A stretch of DNA of 64,000 nucleotides from Bedellia somnulentella (Eukaryota > Arthropoda > Insecta > Lepidoptera > Bedelliidae), in assembly GCA_963576735.1 (NCBI GenBank), contig OY755191.1:11065608-11129607 (forward strand). The letters run 5' to 3'. The notes beneath the pieces are model-generated. The model was not told the origin of the DNA and did not search any database. It saw only the letters and a list, made by a program, of their open reading frames with translations. The stretch's first letter is position 1. Each line of letters opens with the position of its first letter. The translations under genes were made by a program, and so were the position numbers. This document shows, piece by piece, positions 48,401 to 55,602 of the stretch.

Positions 48401-50153
48401 ATACTACTTTAATTTACAATTTTTTTACAGTTTTTATTTAATTGAGAAATCTACCCTGTTTTCGAGTTTCGTAAAATAACTTGTAATATTTTTACAGGAT
48501 GACGAATCGAATGGCACGAGAGTCAGTCCTGATGCAGCAAGAAGTAATTCTAATCACAGGTAAGACTTACTTATTTATTCAATATAAACTAAGTAATTAA
48601 TTTGATATAAACAAGGCACATAACAATTCAATTAAATATAAAAAAAGTTAAAACACACTTAGAAAAAAAAACTATATTTAGTACAGGTTCATCAAAAGGT
48701 TGTCTGGAAGCTTTAAATAATGAGACCGCCAATTTCACATACACTCACGGCCATAAATCCCAAAATAGGGTAGCCAGAGCTTCAGAGTAAAAAACTCCTC
48801 AGCCACATTTAGAAGTTGACCGGAGAGAAGATGGTAGAAAAATTGAAAAACACCCAAAAACCATTTAAAAAAGCCCTGTACCCTTACTCGCCTCTTACGA
48901 CACCTATGAGTGGAAAGGGGTAGTGACGTACTAAGCCGGCACTACACTAGCTAACCGCCAATTTTACTTCTATCAAAACGTATTATCTGTAAAATGTTAC
49001 TACTGTTATGTGCAATAAAGAGTTGTCTACTCTATTATAGTCATCTAAAAGTAAACTAAACCCATTTTTCCAGTTTGATTGGGATAAATCTGTGAGGAAC
49101 AGTGCGAACGAGGTAGTGTTAATGTGTATAAATTTTACGGAAATTTTAGACCTTATAAAAAGGCGGCAAACAAAATAAATGACACGCAGTAGATTATAGT
49201 ACTATTGTACACATCAAATGAATGATATGCGAATGATATACAACCTTTTAAATAGCCTACGAAAATCAATAGTAGCGCAGATAATATTATACATACATAT
49301 ACTCACGGCTTTATTTCCCTAGAAGGGGTAGCTAGAGCTAAGGAATTATAAATTCCTCAGCCACTTTTAGAAGTTGAGTGGGGAAAAGATAATAAAAATA
49401 AAGGTTTTTGATGATGGATCTTCAACCGCATCGCGAAAAACTCCAACAAAAAGCCCCAATACCCTTAGTCGTCTCTTACAACACCCGTGGGTACATTCTA
49501 AGCCGGCGCTACACGGCAATGTATAATAATAATATAATACTATACTAGATAGTAGTATTAATACTGTATTCTAATAAGACAACTTTAAGTTTCAAATTAT
49601 GTTTTTACATGAATCGGTTGTTTTTCAGCTGGTGGGGCGTGAAGACGGAGAGCGATGACGCGGACTCCAGATGCTCTTACTCCAGCACTAGCACTCCACC
49701 ACCGGTTAGTACTTATTATATTTTAATACAGTTATATACATATACCCATGGCTATGAACTCCAAAACAGGGGTAGCCAGAGCTAAGGAATTAGAAATTCC
49801 CCAGCCACTTTTGGAAAGTTGAGTGGGGAAAAGATCAAGGTTGTTGGTGATGGGTCTCCAGCTCAACAATCACTTAATATGTATGAATAGCCTTAGTCAT
49901 ATAATATTTTAGCGCCCAAACTCAAACTTTTTTTGTTTAATACACTTTTTAAACTCTTGCGGTTTCTTTAAACCTTACTCGTATTATAGCTAAAATGCAA
50001 GGTTACTATAAACTGACACATTGTTTTCAGGATTCAGAAGAATCTCGGCCTCAAATAGTGGCGGCTAGAGGAGACAGTATCATTGCTGTCGCCAACCCAG
50101 CGCTGACCTCCACCAACATGACGCCAAGACCAGCTAGGAACCATTCCAATTGA
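21271..50153 (+). CDS. nab: Nab, NGFI-A-binding-family transcriptional co-repressor (8 coding exons)
   Basis: Model: 21271-21406, 41761-41862, 43996-44744, 45991-46118, 46665-46734, 48498-48559, 49629-49704 and 50031-50153. All junctions are GT/AG with compatible phases, giving 481 residues, close to vertebrate NAB1. Domain NCD1 (about residues 57-140) is very conserved ([20 protein letters not shown], then [35 protein letters not shown]). A Ser/Pro-rich linker follows (about 141-260). NCD2 (about 262-372) contains [19 protein letters not shown] and [24 protein letters not shown]. The C-terminal part is acidic and Ser-rich with a VKTE motif. In the family, NCD1 binds partner zinc-finger factors and NCD2 mediates repression in the nucleus; Drosophila Nab partners Rotund and Squeeze. 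The start is ATG 21271 or 21295, the latter in better context. The 20.4-kb first intron is full of transposons. Confidence 0.93.
21724..21925 (-). repeat. RTE LINE 3' end, old copy
   Basis: CGTCATTAGTTCCCTTTGGG, GACTATCGATCGCCACTTTG and GTGTCCTCCGAGGTCGTCCT match the RTE copies at 2428 and 35142. Confidence 0.7.
21926..23129. other. nab intron 1, repeat-poor AT-rich sequence
   Basis: No gene or transposon is recognised. Open frames around 22690-23030 on both strands have no family features. Confidence 0.4.
23130..23380 (+). repeat. Short interspersed repeat, family A
   Basis: Full-length copy with a (TATG)n tail that abuts a decayed inverted RTE 3' end (about 23381-23565, GCATGAGTTGCCATTAGGGG). 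Confidence 0.85.
23588..23872 (+). repeat. tRNA-derived SINE (family C), 5'-truncated with target duplication
   Basis: Lacks the tRNA head, starts at TTGTCTTTTCTAAAGTCATA and ends in (TTATG)n. Perfect 15-bp duplications TATTTAATTGAGTAT lie at 23573-23587 and 23873-23887. It is therefore a 5'-truncated retroposition, in the GCGCTGCC variant. Confidence 0.9.
24331..24422 (-). repeat. tRNA-derived SINE (family C), 3' end only
   Basis: Inverted CATAAACGTTCACGCCG, ATCCCCGAAGGGGTTGGCAG and CACCTGGTGTTCAGAGTACC; 5'-truncated. Confidence 0.8.
24423..25661. other. nab intron 1, no gene seen
   Basis: Unique AT-rich sequence with small local palindromes near 24870-24900; open frames at 25147-25459 overlap on opposite strands and carry no recognisable family. 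Confidence 0.35.
25672..25917 (-). repeat. Short interspersed repeat, family B, with target duplication
   Basis: Inverted family-B copy; AGTGATCAAC is duplicated at 25662-25671 and 25918-25927. An older remnant of the same family follows at about 25950-26077. Confidence 0.88.
26200..27310. promoter_or_regulatory. Repeat-free island in nab intron 1, possible enhancer
   Basis: No transposon relative is seen across about 1.1 kb. It contains an octamer ATGCAAAT and a homeodomain-type TTAATTG core close together (about 26490-26515), and further ATGATCATAATTAAGCGC sequence near 27270. Function is inferred only from absence of repeats and motif content. Confidence 0.25.
27311..28260. other. nab intron 1, no gene seen
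   Basis: Unique-looking sequence without coding features. Confidence 0.35.
28261..28330. repeat. Dispersed lepidopteran repeat end (ACCGACTTCAAAAAAAGGAG)
   Basis: The same block followed by TCAATTCG occurs at 35957-36000, so it is an interspersed repeat end. Confidence 0.55.
28430..28825 (+). repeat. Two short interspersed repeats, families A/B
   Basis: An old copy (about 28430-28590) is followed by a better-preserved one (28601-28825, GTTTCGGCTTAGAATAGCAC to GGGATTTATAGCTGTGAG). Confidence 0.65.
28836..29258. mobile_element. MITE with ATGAGAGGTTTTC inverted ends, copy 2
   Basis: Shares both ends and most of the interior with 7061-7597 but lacks about 110 bp of it. TATA flanks both sides. 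Confidence 0.75.
29277..29390 (-). repeat. RTE LINE coding fragment
   Basis: TCGTTCACGAATCAAATTAT and CTTCTAAGGGACCTC match the RTE region that encodes VRNDVIRER and LRKVCN. Confidence 0.55.
29391..30018. other. nab intron 1, no gene seen
   Basis: AT-rich, no recognisable element. Confidence 0.35.
30019..30985 (-). mobile_element. Non-autonomous Helitron, copy 1
   Basis: On the minus strand it runs from TCTATACTTATAATAAATCT to a CCCGTGCGAAGCTGGG hairpin and CTAG, and sits between host A and T without target duplication. A (GACA)n tract lies inside. It is nearly collinear with 53580-54540 and has no coding capacity. Confidence 0.85.
30986..32400. other. nab intron 1, no gene seen
   Basis: An 84-codon open frame at 31902-32156 has no recognisable domain and no splice context. 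The rest is unique AT-rich sequence. Confidence 0.35.
32401..32543 (+). repeat. Short interspersed repeat, family A, 5'-truncated
   Basis: Starts inside the element at CGGTTGGAGACCCGTCACC and has a complete 3' end. Confidence 0.8.
32692..33294. mobile_element. 603-bp MITE with long inverted ends and TATC duplications
   Basis: TGTCGTGGCCATATCGTA begins the left end and the inverted counterpart GGCCACGACA closes the right. Similarity between the arms extends about 90 bp. TATC is duplicated (32688-32691, 33295-33298). Subterminal regions repeat the palindrome ATTTCATGAAAT several times. No open frame. Confidence 0.85.
33886..34116 (-). repeat. Short interspersed repeat, family B
   Basis: Inverted copy from ACATATACTAACGGCCATAA to ACACCACGGC. 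Confidence 0.75.
34133..34349 (-). repeat. Short interspersed repeat, family A, with target duplication
   Basis: AAAACTTGACA is duplicated at 34122-34132 and 34350-34360. Confidence 0.88.
34625..34690 (+). repeat. Short interspersed repeat, family B, fragment
   Basis: CCTTGTAGTGCGATAGTATG and GTCACTACCCCTTTCTAGCC resemble the family-B start. Confidence 0.4.
35023..35830 (-). repeat. Short interspersed repeat, family A, split by an RTE LINE
   Basis: 35023-35141 and 35728-35830 are the two parts of one inverted copy; ACCACAT is repeated at both borders of the LINE. Confidence 0.8.
35142..35727 (-). mobile_element. RTE LINE, 5'-truncated
   Basis: The minus strand encodes [40 protein letters not shown], then [20 protein letters not shown], nearly identical to the copy at 2746-3706 but with no palm. 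The last ~10 codons of the family C-terminus are out of frame. The 3' tail is GGCGTGAGAATATG(TATG)n. The open frame of 168 codons starts in the host SINE and is not a gene. Confidence 0.85.
36010..37640. other. nab intron 1, repeat-poor; possible regulatory sequence
   Basis: No gene is seen. 36460-36520 contains GTGATTGATATGCGCAATAA and 37262-37310 contains TAATAATTAATTAGATT and GGGTAATTATGACCC, which are homeodomain-type cores. This is suggestive only. Confidence 0.3.
37650..37803. mobile_element. Long palindrome, MITE-like hairpin
   Basis: Two arms of about 55-60 bp (37650-37707 and about 37743-37803), each containing TCATGAAAACCTCATGTGGG or its complement, flank an AT-rich loop. A single arm recurs at 60597-60640. 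Confidence 0.8.
37804..38548. other. nab intron 1, no gene; SINE-head fragment
   Basis: 37968-37998 has an A-box-like GGTGGCTCAATTGGCAGAGC without a B box, probably a broken SINE head. The rest is unassigned. Confidence 0.35.
38549..38755 (-). repeat. Short interspersed repeat, family B
   Basis: Inverted copy from (TACA)n to GTAGTGAGCCGGCAATGC; the 5' end is shortened. Confidence 0.75.
38820..38937 (+). repeat. Short interspersed repeat, family A, 5'-truncated
   Basis: Starts at CCATCCTTTCCCCACTCAAT and ends in (GTAT)n. Confidence 0.75.
39118..39362 (-). repeat. Family C SINE 3' end followed by a family B copy
   Basis: 39118-39229 is an inverted, 5'-truncated family-C end (ATCCCCGAAGGGGTTGGC). 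39230-39362 is an inverted family-B copy (TACATATACTCACGACAATA), shortened at its 5' end. Confidence 0.7.
39836..40100 (-). repeat. LINE 3' end (family G), second copy
   Basis: Minus-strand [19 protein letters not shown] terminal coding trace (with a frameshift) and an AT-rich 3' UTR matching 19846-20040. Confidence 0.5.
40101..41760. other. nab intron 1, last part
   Basis: Unique AT-rich sequence; no gene or repeat is recognised. It ends in the exon 2 acceptor. Confidence 0.4.
41761..41862 (+). CDS. nab: nab coding exon 2 (NCD1, first half)
   Basis: The acceptor tttccag precedes 41761 and the donor g|gtaagc follows 41862. It encodes [20 protein letters not shown] and YDTLVEM, the N-terminal helix region of NCD1. 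Confidence 0.93.
41985..42401. repeat. Old inverted family A copy with a young family A copy nested inside
   Basis: The outer, diverged copy (minus) spans 41985-42120 and 42382-42401. The inner copy (plus, about 42121-42372) is flanked by AAACCAACA (42112-42120 and 42373-42381). Confidence 0.8.
42402..43750. promoter_or_regulatory. nab intron 2, repeat-poor, possible regulatory island
   Basis: 43120-43230 is locally GC-rich with CGGCGCC-type sequence followed by ATTTGCATA (POU octamer-like) and CTAAATTAAATT. No transposon is recognised and no coding evidence exists. Confidence 0.25.
43752..43902 (+). repeat. Short interspersed repeat, family A, 3'-truncated
   Basis: GCTGTGTAGTGTCGGCTTAG start, diverging after AACAACCTTTATTCC; the tail is lost. 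It lies about 95 bp before nab exon 3. Confidence 0.75.
43996..44744 (+). CDS. nab: nab coding exon 3 (NCD1 end, linker, NCD2 start)
   Basis: The 749-nt exon follows tttgcaatttcag and ends at cat gag|gttagt. It completes NCD1 (GDDLQQLC to ALQEWVTNP), then a Ser/Pro-rich linker of about 120 residues, then the start of NCD2 ([46 protein letters not shown]). Confidence 0.95.
45049..45298 (+). repeat. tRNA-derived SINE with jockey-like tail (family D)
   Basis: The head has an A-box-like GTGGCCGAGTGG and a B box GGTTCGATCC. It is followed by a LINE-type 3' region (TACATCGTTGAGTTAGTATT, GGGGCTAACTTGATCTGTG) and (ATTT)n. The acceptor ends do not pair, so it is not a tRNA gene. Confidence 0.7.
45598..45976 (+). 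repeat. tRNA-derived SINE (family C), full length, at a nab splice acceptor
   Basis: Best-preserved copy: A box TAGCTCAATGGGTAGAACAC, B box GTTCAAATCCCGG, complete body, CCCCTTCGGGGATATTCGGC end and (TTATG)n. GATCTATGTT is duplicated at 45588-45597 and 45977-45986. The right duplication overlaps the nab exon-4 acceptor (AG at 45989-45990). Confidence 0.93.
45991..46118 (+). CDS. nab: nab coding exon 4 (NCD2 core)
   Basis: Encodes [20 protein letters not shown] and [20 protein letters not shown]. Two donors are possible; gg|gttagt at 46118 is required by the phase of exon 5. The acceptor lies just 14 bp after the end of a family-C SINE. Confidence 0.93.
46665..46734 (+). CDS. nab: nab coding exon 5
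   Basis: 70 nt after tttttcaatccacag, ending cgg cag|gtccct. It encodes an acidic-to-basic linker ([17 protein letters not shown]), where SKRPRQ could serve as a nuclear localisation signal. Confidence 0.85.
46735..48253. other. nab intron 5, no other gene
   Basis: AT-rich. An imperfect long stem (AATGTGTTTTTAAAGAAT near 47702 and its complement near 47785) and a local duplication near 46795-46855 (CCCTCACTGTA, TTAGCTGCAC) are the only structure noticed. Confidence 0.35.
48254..48332 (-). repeat. Short interspersed repeat, family A, 3' end
   Basis: (TACA)n then TATACTCACGGCTATATTTC and GGGGTAGCCAGAGCTAAGGA; 5'-truncated. Confidence 0.75.
48498..48559 (+). CDS. nab: nab coding exon 6
   Basis: 62 nt, acceptor tttttacag and donor cacag|gtaag, encoding [20 protein letters not shown] in phase with its neighbours. 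Confidence 0.85.
48738..48948 (-). repeat. Short interspersed repeat, family B
   Basis: Inverted copy in nab intron 6, ending CCGGCACTACAC. Confidence 0.75.
49291..49522 (-). repeat. Short interspersed repeat, A/B intermediate
   Basis: Inverted copy in nab intron 6 with a family-A 3' half and family-B features (CACCCGTGGGTA, CCGGCGCTACACGGC) in the 5' half. Confidence 0.75.
49629..49704 (+). CDS. nab: nab coding exon 7
   Basis: 76 nt, acceptor gtttttcag, donor ccg|gttagt. Encodes [20 protein letters not shown], in which VKTE fits the psi-K-x-E SUMO-acceptor consensus, and ends STPPP. Confidence 0.88.
49735..49862 (-). repeat. Short interspersed repeat, family A, 5'-truncated
   Basis: Inverted copy in nab intron 7, about 30 bp after the exon 7 donor. 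Confidence 0.75.
50031..50153 (+). CDS. nab: nab last coding exon
   Basis: Acceptor ttgttttcag, encodes [20 protein letters not shown] and the C-terminus ending ARNHSN, stop TGA at 50151-50153. Confidence 0.88.
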   Translation, partial: DSEESRPQIVAARGDSIIAVANPALTSTNMTPRPARNHSN

Positions 50154-51220
50154 CCTCTACAAGTGCGAAGAAATGCTCTATCTTTGTTTGAGCAGAAGGA
50201 TCTTGAAGACTGGATACCACTTTAGCGTTGTAAAGATTTTTTGGATGTATCTTATCATTTTTCCTTATTTTTGTTTTGGGTATCGTTGAAACTTATAAAT
50301 ATTGCGTTCCTCTTAGAGAACATGAAGGAATAGAATTGTATTATGAGTTCAAAGATAACTTCATATTCAGATTTATTATACCTCCCCATCGGTGTGTAAA
50401 ATACAATCTAAAGGTATAAAGCCTCTGATATTGATAATCAACAAAACCATTGACTTTTAGGCTGTGTTTAGAGCTAATCAGACCCTCGTCCTGACTTACG
50501 GAATGGTCAGGACGGCTCTGAGTGTTCTTTAAAATAAGATTATAGCTACGGACGGCTGACTGTCAGGTTAGCTCTGAACACAGCCTTAGCAATATGTAAA
50601 TAGTCACACTATGCAAAACACACCACATTTCTTTCTAACTGAGAAAATTCGCATACACAGTCAGCACAATAGAATAGAGTTTCTGTAGGTTAAAACGTGC
50701 AGTAGTTGAAATTATGTTGTGCAAACTAAAATGGTGTATCAGCTAACTTCTACTGCTGGCAATAGACATCGAAATATCTGCACAGCGATGGGCTGAAAGG
50801 CTGGGTACAGATCCCGAAAAATCGATGGATATAGGGTTCTCTAACAAGTCGTTTTTTACCATACAGATTGTGTACATATTCATCTATTCTAAGCTGGAAT
50901 AGTCTACTCCGATACTTTAGTAAGCTAAATAAATTAAAGAAAAACTGTTAAATAAATAAACTGTTAAATTGTATAAATACAACGCGCTGACCAAGATAAA
51001 TCTATTTATATGTGTAAGCCTAAAGCTATATTGTAAATATATACGTCATATAATTGTAATAATGTGTATAAAATTAATTTAAGTATAAAGGATTTAATCC
51101 ATGTTGTAAATATTAATGTCATAAAATTAGAAACAAATTAAGTGGAATACTAGTTACTAATTTATTAAAGTAAGTATGAATAACTTGGTTTTGTACAAAG
51201 GTTTTGTTTCACTGAATAAA
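50154..51220 (+). other. nab: nab 3' UTR (probable)
   Basis: No other gene starts here. Polyadenylation-signal candidates AATAAA lie at 50938-50943 and 51215-51220. A 126-bp MITE is embedded at 50460-50585. Confidence 0.5.
50460..50585. mobile_element. 126-bp MITE, PIF/Harbinger-like, in the nab 3' UTR
   Basis: Ends GGCTGTGTTTAGAGCTAATC and inverted GGTTAGCTCTGAACACAGCC, flanked by TTA (50457-50459 and 50586-50588), the target preference of PIF/Harbinger elements. Confidence 0.75.
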
Positions 51221-51376
51221 ATAAATGTAAATTACACTGGGTTTTATATAAACTTGCCGCCGAAAGCCTTTTATTAGTCATCATTGTAATTTTAAACAAA
51301 ACATTGAATATATAAAATTAACTGCAGTTGTCTTTTTATTTGTTAAATCCGTTTTAAAATCAATATACTTTCTACT

Positions 51377-51616
51377 ACCGTGTAGTGCCGGCTTAGAATT
51401 TCACTACCCCTTTCTACCCATGGGTGTCGTGTGAGGATTTTTTAAGTGGTTTTTGGGCGATGTGGTTGGAGACCTATCACCAACGATACTTTATTTCTAC
51501 GATCTTGTCCCCTATCAACTTCCAAATGTGGCTGAGGAATTTCTTGCGCTGAAGGTCTGGCAACCCCTTTTTGGGATTTAAGGACTTTTGGGATTTATCG
51601 TATGTATGTATGTATA
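51377..51616 (+). repeat. Short interspersed repeat, family B
   Basis: Near-complete copy with a small duplication of GGGATTTA before the tail. Confidence 0.8.
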
Positions 51617-52150
51617 TATTACAAACTTAAATATCAAATATGTTTTCCACTCAGTACAATCTTTTTCCACTGAGCATTTCACCTGGTAAAAATGATACAT
51701 AATTTTCGTATTTATAGTATAGTATAGTATTTATAGTTTATTAGAAAAAAAAAATTATCATTACTTGAATTTATTTGTACAAAAAAGCACTTTGGAGCAG
51801 AGTGCTCACTCGTATATCAAGTAAAAAAAGAATAAAGTTTTTTCTATAAAAGGTTTATACTTTTTAAAAGTGACATATAAACTTCACAGACCTTATGGGT
51901 TGCATTTCTAAATTAATTTGTTATTGCCAACTTACATAATAAAAGAACAATGGACACAAATGAAGTAGTGCTATTCTAAACCGACAAAAAACAGATAGTA
52001 ATATACAAAGATTAAGTTAAATCGCCACTAGTTTCTAGGTTCAAAATATGGTTTTGTAGAATATAAAAAAAGAGTGAATCAATTAACGGTTCGTTTTATT
52101 ATTTTTTATTTATTTTATAATACAGTGTTTTCACTAGTTCGGGGGGTAGA
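51617..52150. other. No gene seen
   Basis: AT-rich spacer between nab and the LINE. Confidence 0.4.
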
Positions 52151-52330
52151 ACTCAAAACTATTTATTTATTTATTTATTTTTTATTTATTTATTTATTCA
52201 TTCATAAACATAACCATTACAGATTTAAATCCAATTCGGCTAAATTTTACTTTACAACATACAATTATAGACAATACATTTATAGCTGGTTTATAACCCA
52301 CATATTTTACTTTATGACAATACAACTAAT

Positions 52331-53579
52331 TTATATATGTAAAAAAAAAATGTTTAAAACATAACCCACACAAATTAATCTTACATCCCATAACACAAAA
52401 AATATATAGCTACGCTTGTGAAGTGAACAGGAAAATATGTCCGTTTGTTCGGCAATATGGTTAACTGCAACTATTGCGCGTGTAAGAGAGCTCTCACTCA
52501 GTAAGTTAGTGCGCGATGCAGGAATTGTTAGGAGACGACCCAGCCGCCGCCTAAGCGCACCACTTGGTACGTTCAGCCGAAGTTGGCTCATTATGATGAT
52601 GTTCTGTGTAGAACCTCTCAATACTTTAAATAAATAAACAATTAGGTTGAGATCCCTCCTCACACCCAGATTGGTGTACCCCACCATACCCAACACGAAC
52701 AATGTAGGGTACATCAAAGGATAGTACGGGTAGACTCCATACATTTTAAAATAAAGAAAGCGTGTAAATTTGTTTTGGATTTTCTCCAACATGAGACAGT
52801 ATTTCGTCTCATGTGGAGCCCATATGACTGCATTAAATTCGAGTTTGCTCCTAACTAAAGCATTGTACAGTGCCTTCATCGCTCCAAAATTTGTAAACTC
52901 ACGAGATGTGCGTATTATAAAACCAATTGTGTGATTATAAATGTGATTACGAAAAGAAAGGTTTGTTGTGAAATAAACCCCTAAATCACGAACCTCCTGC
53001 ACCCGACGCAACTCTACGCCTTTGATTTTATAATTATAAATGTGAGGTGCACGCTGTCGGCTAAATGTAATAACCTCACATTTTTTTAAATTCAGCTCTA
53101 ACTTATTTGCTTTGCTCCAATTAACAACATTATTCATGTCCCTTTGAGGCAATTCGCAATCCGCAGGTGAAGAAATTGGGAGAAATAATTTTACATCATC
53201 TGCAAACATTAGGCAACTTGAATGTTGGAGGACTGACGGCAGATCATTTATCATAATTAGGAACTCCAATGGGCCTAAGTTGCTTCCTTGATTAACGCCC
53301 GAGTTTGTTGGGTATTCTTCCGATGTGTACTCCCCATAACTAACGTATTGTCTTTGGTTGCTTAGATAGTTTCGGACAAGTTCTAGAGAATGCGGCGTGA
53401 AACCCATTTTAGCTAATTTTGCAAATAAAATATCACCATCAACTTTATCGAACGCTTTTTTAAAATCGAAGTATCCTACATCTACGTTAAGCCCTGCGTC
53501 GACATTTGGTACAACATGAGCCATAAAATTTAAAAGATTGGTTGATGTACTATGTGCAGGCCTAAATCCATGTTGGCAA
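52331..53579 (-). pseudogene. LINE reverse transcriptase, C-terminal two thirds
   Basis: Open frame from the Helitron border to a stop at 52331. Motifs: YFDFKKAFDKVD (A), SGVNQGSNLGPLEFLIMIND (B, with Asn where GVPQGS is usual), CLMFADDVKLF (C) and a thumb region with LGVYFTTNLSFRNHI. It has no start codon of its own. Confidence 0.85.
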
Positions 53580-54540
53580 TCTATACTTATAATAAATCTG
53601 TAGAGAGGTCAATTCTGTACATGAAATATATTTTCAAAATAACTATCAGGTTGTGATTAGGGATCGATACTGATGCCAAAAATGCAATCAGTAAAATTTT
53701 TGTCTGTCTGTCTGTCTGTCAGTTTGTATGTTCCTTATGGAAACGAAAACTACTCGACGGATTTTAACGAAACTTGGTACAATTATTCTTCATACTCCTG
53801 CGCAGGTTTTTGTATACTTTCCAGCAGAGTAGTAAAGGGGAATTTTGGGAAATTCTGGGAAAACGGGAGAAGTTACTCCATTTTTTAAGCTTCCGTCGCG
53901 TGTGCAGCCTTAATGGTTAAACTTACATAGAAATCATGTATGACGGAAATATTCTTCATAAAATTATCTTTAAAAAATGCTCAACAGTTTATGTCTATCT
54001 TTTACGGTTGACTCACAATAACACGTGTATTTCCTGATAGCTTAGCAGTTCGGAACATTCTGATTATATTTGCACTCTTACGTTTGTAAACCTCTCACTC
54101 ATCCCTAATTTAAAAAAGGTAACATTATTACCTATTCAATAAAAAAAGATTCATAGAAATTGGTAGAGAAACACCGAAATTATAATTAATTATACATAAA
54201 ATAAGCCATCGCGCCCGTGATCAAAACCAAATCTTTACTAATTTACATATAACATACTAGATGGCGCCAGTAGTTGCATCTTACATCACGTAATGATTTA
54301 TTGTTTAGTATAAGTACTTCATAGCGTTTTATTCCAAAATTTAATATTAAACGGAAATACTGAACCGTTCATTAAAGCGCATTCAAAATCACCAAACTAC
54401 ACTGTTTAGGGAGCGCTATTAATTTAATAAATTGAAAACATTACGTTGAATTTCACAATGCTTGAGCAGTGACTGAAGAAAGAAACCTCAGATATTTAAA
54501 AAAACAACGCTACCCGTGCGAAGCTGGGACGATCCACTAG
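53580..54540 (+). mobile_element. Non-autonomous Helitron, copy 2, inside the LINE
   Basis: Starts TCTATACTTATAATAAATCT, ends CCCGTGCGAAGCTGGG then GACGATCCACTAG, and lies exactly between host A (53579) and T (54541). It contains (GTCT)n. It is the same family as 30019-30985 in opposite orientation. Confidence 0.9.
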
Positions 54541-55365
54541 TCAGAAATATAAGTTTTGATTTCATCGTATATATTTCTTTGCAATGCTGACTCAAGAACT
54601 TTTGCAAATGCAGACAAAACCGCTATTGGTCGATAGTCTTGTATTTCAGAGCTATTCTTTACTTTAGGTATCGGTACGACACGAGTAACCTTCCAAATAT
54701 CGGGAAAGGAAGCTTCCGATAGAAATAAATTATAAACATGCAGTAGAGGCGGTATCAAGTACGGCACGACAGTCTTTAACGATAAAAGCTGGCACGCCGT
54801 CCGGACCGGCCGACGTCTTAGCCGGCAACCGCGCCAGCGCGCCGCGCACCTCCCTCCGACTCAGCTCGGTGAGGTGCACCCGCGCCGCCGCGCTCGCCGC
54901 TGACACGTCCTCCGCCATGGCGTCCGCGACGCTGAGCTTAGCAGACTGCACAGCATATACTGACTCAAAATATTTCGCAAACTCGTTAACAGATTCAGCT
55001 TTCGACAGTAATTTACCGTTATTGGTAACAGTACCACTTTTTTGATTAGTTCTTTTGCAGTTAACTAATTTCCAAAATAATTTAGGATCCCGCGAGAGTA
55101 AATATTGCATTTTATTTTCGTAGTTTTTAAGAGCATTACGTAGGTTTACTTTCACCTTGGTTCTAATAGTAGCAAACTTCTCATAATCACATTGTGCATC
55201 AGAAGCTTTAAATATCTTATGTAGTTTGGCTTTGGCGGCTATATCGCGTATGATATCGCGTATATAATGACTTTTATATGGAACACACTCATCAAATATT
55301 TCGTAAAGAACACCATAAAAATAATTTAAGGCTTCGTTAGGATTGTCATATATTGTAAAAAATAC
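54541..55365 (-). pseudogene. LINE reverse transcriptase, N-terminal part, frameshifted
   Basis: Two overlapping frames (55155-54730 and 54767-54541) belong to one protein and are separated by a one-base shift near 54757. The upstream part extends in frame to about 55360. Confidence 0.8.
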
Positions 55366-55457
55366 ACCATACTTTTGTTATGTGAATGTGATACATATCT
55401 TTAAATATTGTTACTGAAACTTTATTTGAATAAAACATTTTTACTTTACTACTTTAC

Positions 55458-55463
55458 TTTATT
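55458..55463 (-). terminator. Polyadenylation signal of the Agp-like gene (candidate)
   Basis: AATAAA on the minus strand, about 140 nt after the stop codon; another lies at 55421-55426. Confidence 0.5.
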
Positions 55464-55602
55464 GTATCACCAGGATTAGAAAGATGTTAAATTTTATTTG
55501 AGAGCGAAAAATAATCACACAATTCGTCGGACATGAATTTGACTAATCAGGAGTCGTTGTGTATGGTGATAGAGTTCATGTTAGATACATAGTTTTTCTT
55601 GC

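Larger units (their letters stand above)
52155..55365 (-). mobile_element. CR1/jockey-like LINE, 5'-truncated, interrupted by a Helitron
   Basis: Read on the minus strand, coding sequence starts around 55360 (DNPNEALNYFYGVLYEIFD) with no endonuclease domain. It crosses the linker (RDPKLFWKLVNCKRTNQKSG) and RT motif region (SAGPDGVPAFIVK), is frameshifted near 54757, and continues VVPIPKVKNSSEIQDYRPIA. After the Helitron it resumes with CQHGFRPAHSTSTNLLNF. RT motif A (DFKKAFDKVD) and the catalytic FADDVKLF box are intact. The 3' end is a (TAAA)n tract at about 52158-52200. The middle has stretches of unusually high GC (54780-54930). Confidence 0.85.
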
